Below are positions 58,270 to 64,000 of a DNA stretch of 64,000 bases, one piece after another (position 1 is the first letter of the stretch; each line of letters begins with the position of its first letter). Under the pieces are notes generated by a model that was given only the letters and a program-made list of their open reading frames with translations, did no database searches and was not told where the DNA came from. Location: assembly GCA_022605405.1 (NCBI GenBank), contig JABYQQ010000001.1, forward strand, positions 1,612,001 through 1,676,000, in the 5' to 3' direction. The position numbers were made by a program, and so were the translations under genes. The stretch is from Earliella scabrosa (lineage: Eukaryota > Basidiomycota > Agaricomycetes > Polyporales > Polyporaceae).

Positions 58270-61200
58270 CTACAACCCTGCTCGAGTGCCGTTCATGCCG
58301 CGTAGGTAAGTATCCCAATCGGTCCTATGCGCGACACGGGATGAGCAAACACCACGTTGAACCGTAATCGACAATCATACCCTGTAGCGTCCGTCATCGG
58401 GCCGACAGGCATGGACCATACGGGGTTGCCGTCTACTGTCGCATTGCCTGCCAGCCATTCGCTAAAGTCCATATCCGGTGCGGCCGCACTGTTCGTGCTT
58501 GTGCCCATGCTAGGAGTCATGGTCTGAGCCGGCGCTCCAAGCCCTGACGCATTGTGTTGATTATCTCCGAGCGGATGGAGAAAGGCGGACAGGTCTTCTC
58601 CACCTGGGAAGGCGTCTTCGATGCATTGCCACAAGGTATCATACGCGATAGCGAAGTCGCCGTTCGAGTCAAATGGGGCGCCTTCCGAGGCGTTTAGTGG
58701 TTGCTGGGGCAGCGCGAGGGGGTCTCGATCTATTACCCCCACCGTACCTGGCGACGCGTCATGGGAGCCGCGCCAGGCGGTGTTTGAGAACGCGGAGAGC
58801 GCCGCTGGGTCCAGGTCCGGTCGGTCGTCCCGCCTAGGAAGACAGAACGGCGAGAGCGAAGCAGTCTCCTTCGAGGCGTTGTCTGAATGGACGGTCCAGA
58901 TCACGCCCGTGTTGTCCCAGCTCTGATCCGGAACCTCAGGGGTCTCGTACAGGGAGATGCTGAGGTTTTCCATGGCGGCTGTGACCAGGTCTCCAAGATC
59001 GGCTCGCCCTGGCGTCGCGAACGAGCGATTCCCGGGGCCGAGTGTGGGACAATCGAGCGCAATGAGTGCCTTCAACGTAGCTCTGTACATCTACTCAGGG
59101 ACACATAAATGAATACCATTGCAGCCTCTTACCTGATCTTCCGCGAGGCGAGATGTCTGTATGGAAGAACATCGTGAGCCAGCCACCAGGGGGTAATAGA
59201 ACGATCACCTACCGGACTTCCATATCCCGAAGGATGGTCATGAGCCTTTCGATATCCTCTCGACAAGATTGCTTCTCTCTCTCCGTGCACTGGCCGAGCC
59301 AGATGTTGATGAGGAGCACGATGCATGCCGTGCACAGCGGCAGCTTGATGGTGTTGATCGCCAAGTTCAGGAGTCCGGTCCGCGTGTGCTGTGCCCACAG
59401 CACGTTCGCGGCGGACCGGGCGGCCGTGGTACATATGGTCCGCGAGGGAAGTGGTGGTGCCGGGTCGTTCCGAGACGAGGGAAGGAACTGGCGGTGGACG
59501 GAAATCTGGGTGTTATAGTAGCTCAGGTACAAGCACGCGGACTGGCTGAAGAACGTCTCATCCTCCATGTTGGGGTCCCAGCGTACTGTCAAATTGCTAG
59601 CGTCAGGAAGCTGGCTATGGAAGTCCGGGGATATACATACAGTGTGCAGGGACCGCAGATAGCCACTTGTTGAGCGCAGAATCGAGTTCGGCGACGACAC
59701 TTTGCTTCCACTCAGTGCCGACGAAGCCGAACAGGAGTTTCGACTTGTTGATCGTGTACTACGGGATTTCAGGATCAGCTGGTCCCAGAGGATGCATAGC
59801 CGAAGGTAGCTCACAATCGTCCTCGACGCGAATGCTAAGATCTTGAAGATCCGCATAAGGTGATTGGCGAAGGCGATTTTGGACGGTTTCCCAGGTGGCT
59901 GCTTGAAAGCCAGTGCCGGATCAGGGCTCGACCAGTACTCGTCGTCGACCTCCGTCATGGGATCGACGTCGAAGCTGTGTTGCACATGTGAGTCGATGCA
60001 CATTTGCGCCATTGCCTTGTCTACGCACTCTTCGTCATGAATACAACAAGGACGGCCCAGAACAAAACTTGTCATCCGGTCCATGGCAAGCAGGATCCTG
60101 CATGTCACCGAGCTCAGTACTGGCTGATAACGGTAGCTGAAGAGCAGACGAACCAGAATGCACGCCTCCACAGCTCCTGCTCTGTGGCCGGGATCGAGCT
60201 GTACGTCTTCTTTCGGTGCAGTCCCAAGTCCAGCGCCATCCGCAGGCCAAGTGACAATGTCGTCCAATCCCCCTGCCCGGAGCTCGAACCAGTCAGGTAT
60301 GCCGCCAGGAGCTGTTTGCGACGAGCGTGGATGAGCACATGACAAGTTATAGACATGCAGGGAAACGGAGGACGTACGACGCAAATTTGGAGGTCATGTA
60401 ACTTTGGACGGGCGAGCATCGACCAGGGCTCATATGCTACCTGTTCGAACCAATGGAACCCTCTCGCCTTCACAGGAGTCGGAACCGGGATTCGCGGATC
60501 GGCCACCCATGTGCTGCCAATCGCGCATACGAGTAGGACAATCCCTCCGAAACTCCGCTCGCGGTAGTGCAAGCCCAGCCTCACGTTCTGCTCAAAAGAC
60601 GGTCGGTGCAGGAGTGGCAAATACAGGTTCCAATTCTCAAAGTAGCAGTTGATTAACTCGTTCATCAGGTCCGGATCGGGGAAATCGGTGTGTGGCGGAA
60701 GTCGAGGTCCTGCCAGGATCTGATGTACGACGGGTGAGCACGATTTGTTAAAATGTCGTGGCGTGAAGACATACAGGTGCCTGAAAGTCCAGGGGTGCAC
60801 ATCTTTTAGTCATCGGAACGCGGCCTTTGCCCTTGAGGTCTAGGACGCTGAGCACCAGGTTCTTGCTGCTTGACTTGCCGTGATAGAACATGGTGTTGCT
60901 CTTCACCAACCGATCGTCTTCGTCGTCACTGGGGTCTAGATCTTCGGATTCTGAGTTCAGGAGGGCGAAGACGGTTCGTCGACGTTGAAGCTCCATACGA
61001 GACGAGTGGGACATAACGCCGGACGGGGCGGGCGGACGATCCATGCTGGGGATTCCGCGTATGTCTGTCGGCTCCTCGGGTTGCTCAGAAAGCTGGGGAT
61101 TCGATTGAATCTATGACAACGTATAATTGGGGGCATGTTCGAAGACGAGAGTGGTACTCACCTCCCTGATAAGGTGTTCCATATTCTTGACCCGCTCCTC

Positions 61201-61746
61201 GAGCGCTTCGACGTATCTGCATTTGTAATGAGTCTGTGATGAAGAATCAAGACGAAGGGGAGTACACATGATGACTACCAACCCCTTTGTAGGTCGACGC
61301 ATCTGTTAGAACATCATGCATCATCGTTTAGATGCGACGTTAGCAGAAACGGACAGAAACACAAACTAACCTTCTTTGTTGGTCGGTACTGACATTCGAC
61401 GCTAGCAGTACTACAGTTCGAACAGCGATAGTCCGGCATGTCGCCCGCGTCACCTACGCAAGCCATTCGTCAGTCAGTGAGGTCACACCCCTTAAATCAT
61501 ATAAATGCACTACTCACATCCCACTGCAGTCGGGCAAAGTCGGGCCCCAGTCTCTCGTCAGAATTCGTCAGTCCCAACAGACAAGCATAAGCACCGCTTA
61601 CGCTTCCTCCGCCTGCAGCGGTCACAAGCGACTGAGTGCTTGGTCCTCCGTGGCATGCCACGACCGCTTCCGGGTTCGGACGGTTCGTCGACCAATGTCG
61701 AGCTGCTTGGCGTTGCTGTGGGTTGATTCTCGTTGGGGAAGACCAT
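58270..61746 (-). CDS. Zn2Cys6 transcription factor 2
   Basis: Paralog of regulator 1 on the other strand. The zinc cluster is split over three small exons and reads ACDRCRRRKLGCDAGDMPDY then RCSNCSTASVECQYRPTKK, with all six cysteines. Then come the coil YVEALEERVKNMEHLIREV, DLDPSDDEDDRLVKSN, and the fungal TF domain: CYFENWNLYLPLLHRPSFEQ, FGGIVLLVCAIGSTWVADPR, LSLGLRMALDLGLHRKKTYS, SFVLGRPCCIHDEECVDKAM, EVDDEYWSSPDPALAFKQPP and YYNTQISVHRQFLP. The acidic C-terminus contains WQCIEDAFPGGEDLSAFLHP and DMDFSEWLAG. I place a last exon (DWDTYLRGMNGTRAGL) after a phase-2 intron, as in regulator 1. That moves the stop to 58270. Confidence 0.87.
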
Positions 61747-63456
61747 GGAGATGAGTAGAGCGAACCAAGGCTGAACCCAGAGTCACAGCACTAAGTAGTA
61801 GTACGGTAGGCTGTAAGATCCAAACTTGCCAATTGTAGTCGTGGCCGATCCAACGATCTGAGATCTTCGGTCGGCAATCACCCCTCCAGACGCCCACTCC
61901 TCTCCCACATGCCTCGCCGACTCTTCCAACGTCCATGACAGTCCATCTTGAGCCCTTCAAGTTCAACAAAGCTTCAAACTCCAAAATCGTCCATTTAGGC
62001 ATTGATAGTCAGAGAGTTCTCGACAGTTCTCAGAATCAAGGCAACTCGCCTGAGTGCCTTTCAATACGTCCAAAGAGCCTATCTCCGGTCTATGGCACCC
62101 AAGTCTAGTACCCCTTGAGTACTCATTCGACGATGACGGCCTCCACATCCAATATACCAAGATACCGGTCTCAGGAGTAGATCTAAAAGTTCTGAAGTCC
62201 AACCTTCAGCTGTTCGTCCACGAAAACTGGCGTGACCGCGATGTTGCAACTTGCAACTGCAGACCTCAGGCTGCCCTGCATTTGCATACGTCTAAGGACT
62301 TGAGCTTGAGGACTTGCGCGTGTTGCGACGTGGATCTTGGCGCGCTACATCTTGAACGCCGGCCGTCCGAGTCGTGCGTCGTTTGCTGAACTTGTTATGC
62401 CTGTAGTACAACAGTTCCCCACTTCAAACACCTCCCTGTACGGACAGCTACCTTGGGCTCCTCGTGGTGTCAGTTCAAGTTGGAACTGTTCCTGGACACT
62501 CTAGTCCAGGTCTTCCCCGAAGTAATTCGTCAAGTCGTGCATCACACAGCCACGTGGGATAGACGCTGGTCCCCCAGCTGGAAAGTACGAGATTGCGAAC
62601 TTGTGCATCAATTGTCCACGTGCGAGCCACGTGGCGTCGCCTTACTCAATGCTGTTGATAGTACCTGAGTACGTTCGTTTGCTCCTGCCGTTAAGTAAGT
62701 CTACTTGGGTGCGGTACCTACTACCTATATAGGACCCGAATACAGCGCAGTGCACTGACTGAGGGATCTGCCAGCTTGCGTGAGCATGCACCGGTCACTA
62801 TCTCGAGACAGTTTTGTTTAACTCGCAGGCGTATGCCGCGGCACATTCTATACGGCTCTTCAGACTCTGGTTGAGAATATTCAAGGGGGCGTACAGCAGT
62901 TGTGCATGCAGTGAGTGGTTTGCTCAATACCAACCACTGGCGCACATGTTCAACTCGGCAGACAGGTGCGCAATGGCAATGAGCCTGAGTGTGTCCAGGA
63001 CCGCCCGGAGGGCAATACCTATTGAACTGGGAATGTTAAACCATTGTTCTTTCCTTGGAAGCGATCAAATTTGTCCCCATTCAATCTATTCGCCGTGCGG
63101 AACCAAAAGACACTCCAATCCGGAGTCCTCCGATGATCACCCAAAGTGAAGCATGTCGGAGCGTAGTGACGGCGTTTCTAGACGGATGTTGCGTGTGTCC
63201 TCGGCCGGTCCAACAAGTGACCAACGCGTGATCACCCGCCAGCGAAGGAGCGCATCAGTCCTTTCGCTGTTCAACCGTTCACAGTCAATGAATAGCACGC
63301 GGCGAACGTTGCAATATCACTCGCAGTACTATCGTCGTCAAGCGACTGGAGCAATGCCGCTTGCACCGTGGTACACTATGCTGTGCCATCATGTGAGAGG
63401 GAAATATTATATGATTACATACCGCTAACAAAGGTCACGTCATTGCATCTTCGGAT
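61747..63456. other. Intergenic, about 1.7 kb
   Basis: Upstream region of regulator 2 and downstream region of regulator 3. Only short frames. The part from about 63300 is related to the 3' flank of regulator 2. Confidence 0.45.
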
Positions 63457-64000
63457 CTACAAACTTGGAGTATGGCCCTCTCGAGTGCCATTCATCCCGC
63501 GTAGGTAGGCATCCCAATCGGTCCTGTACGCGAGACGGGGTGAGCAAACGACATCGTAGTCATCATCGACGATCATACCCTGTAACGTCTGTCATCGGGC
63601 CTGGGGACACCAGCCATTCGCTGAAATCCATATCCGGCGGCTTGGCATTGTTCATGCTTGTGCTCGTGTTCGGAGTCGCAGCCTGAGCCGGTGCTCCGAG
63701 CCCTGAGGCGTTGTCCTGGTACTCCCCGAGCGGTTCGAGGAAGGCGGACAGGTCTTCTGCACCCGGAAACACGTCTTGGATCGACTGCCACAGGCTTTCG
63801 TATGCGATCGCGAAGTCGCCGTTCGAGTCGAGCGGCGTGCATTCTGGTATGGGGATGCCAGGTGGCTGCTGGGGCAGCGCGAGCGGGTCTCGAACGATCG
63901 CCCCTCCCGCACCTGGTGAGGCGCTATGGGGGTCAGTGCTCGAAAATGGGGAGAGCGCGGCTGGGTCCGGGTCCGGTCGATTCTCGTCCTGCCTCGGAGG
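63457..64000 (-). CDS. Zn2Cys6 transcription factor 3, C-terminal part only
   Basis: The 3' end of a third paralog that runs out of the window. The visible part aligns with the C-terminus of regulator 2: PALSPFSS, RDPLALPQQPPGIP, FDSNGDFAIAY-like LDSNGDFAIAYESLWQSIQ, DVFPGAEDLSAFLEPLGEYQ, DNASGLGAPAQAATPN and PPDMDFSEWLVSPGPMTDV. A phase-2 GTATGA intron and a last exon DWDAYLRGMNGTREG follow, as in regulator 2. Compared with regulator 2 it lacks the short segment around GNATVDGNPVWSMPV. The differences in the last exon are mostly at third codon positions, which supports coding in this frame. The DNA-binding domain lies outside the window. Confidence 0.8.

Overview
The window is nuclear DNA of a filamentous basidiomycete, most likely a wood-decay Agaricomycete. 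The genes are small and split by many 45-80 base GT-AG introns, GC content is high, and neighbours alternate strands without operons. The families also fit: F-box-like and DUF6535 proteins, Zn2Cys6 regulators, a GH10 xylanase and a KRE6/SKN1 glucan protein. No RNA gene or CRISPR array was found. Exon boundaries were read by eye, so coding spans are more reliable than individual splice sites.

Layout. 1-13 kb: a partial F-box gene, two F-box-like paralogs and the remains of a third, a membrane-anchored coiled-coil protein, a seven-segment membrane protein and a small CsbD-like protein. 13-20 kb: tandem aldo/keto reductases, a WDR83/MORG1 orthologue, a non-autonomous TIR element and a haloacid-dehalogenase-type gene. 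20-28 kb: a DUF6535 membrane protein, a fourth F-box-like paralog and an F-box/WD40-type gene. 28-34.3 kb: a complete mobile element. 34.7-41 kb: two more F-box-like paralogs and two uncharacterised genes. 41-49 kb: a membrane-anchored aspartic protease, a GH10 xylanase and an MFSD1-like transporter. 51-64 kb: three related Zn2Cys6 regulators around a KRE6/SKN1-like gene, the last running off the window.

The main discovery candidate is the 6.4 kb element at 27925-34324. It has a 9 bp direct repeat at both edges and long terminal inverted repeats of about 120-130 bp. Inside are only two genes, arranged tail to tail: a DUF6589 protein and a RecQ-type helicase. Each terminal repeat carries an internal stem-loop. 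Loop and flanks are conserved between the two ends, but the stems differ in sequence while staying self-complementary. This suggests end recognition through DNA structure, with the helicase as a possible partner and the DUF6589 protein as the candidate transposase. I know of no named superfamily with this gene pair.

Three smaller TIR elements (9980-10258, 17634-19210, 50978-51435) lie in intergenic DNA, two of them just upstream of genes.
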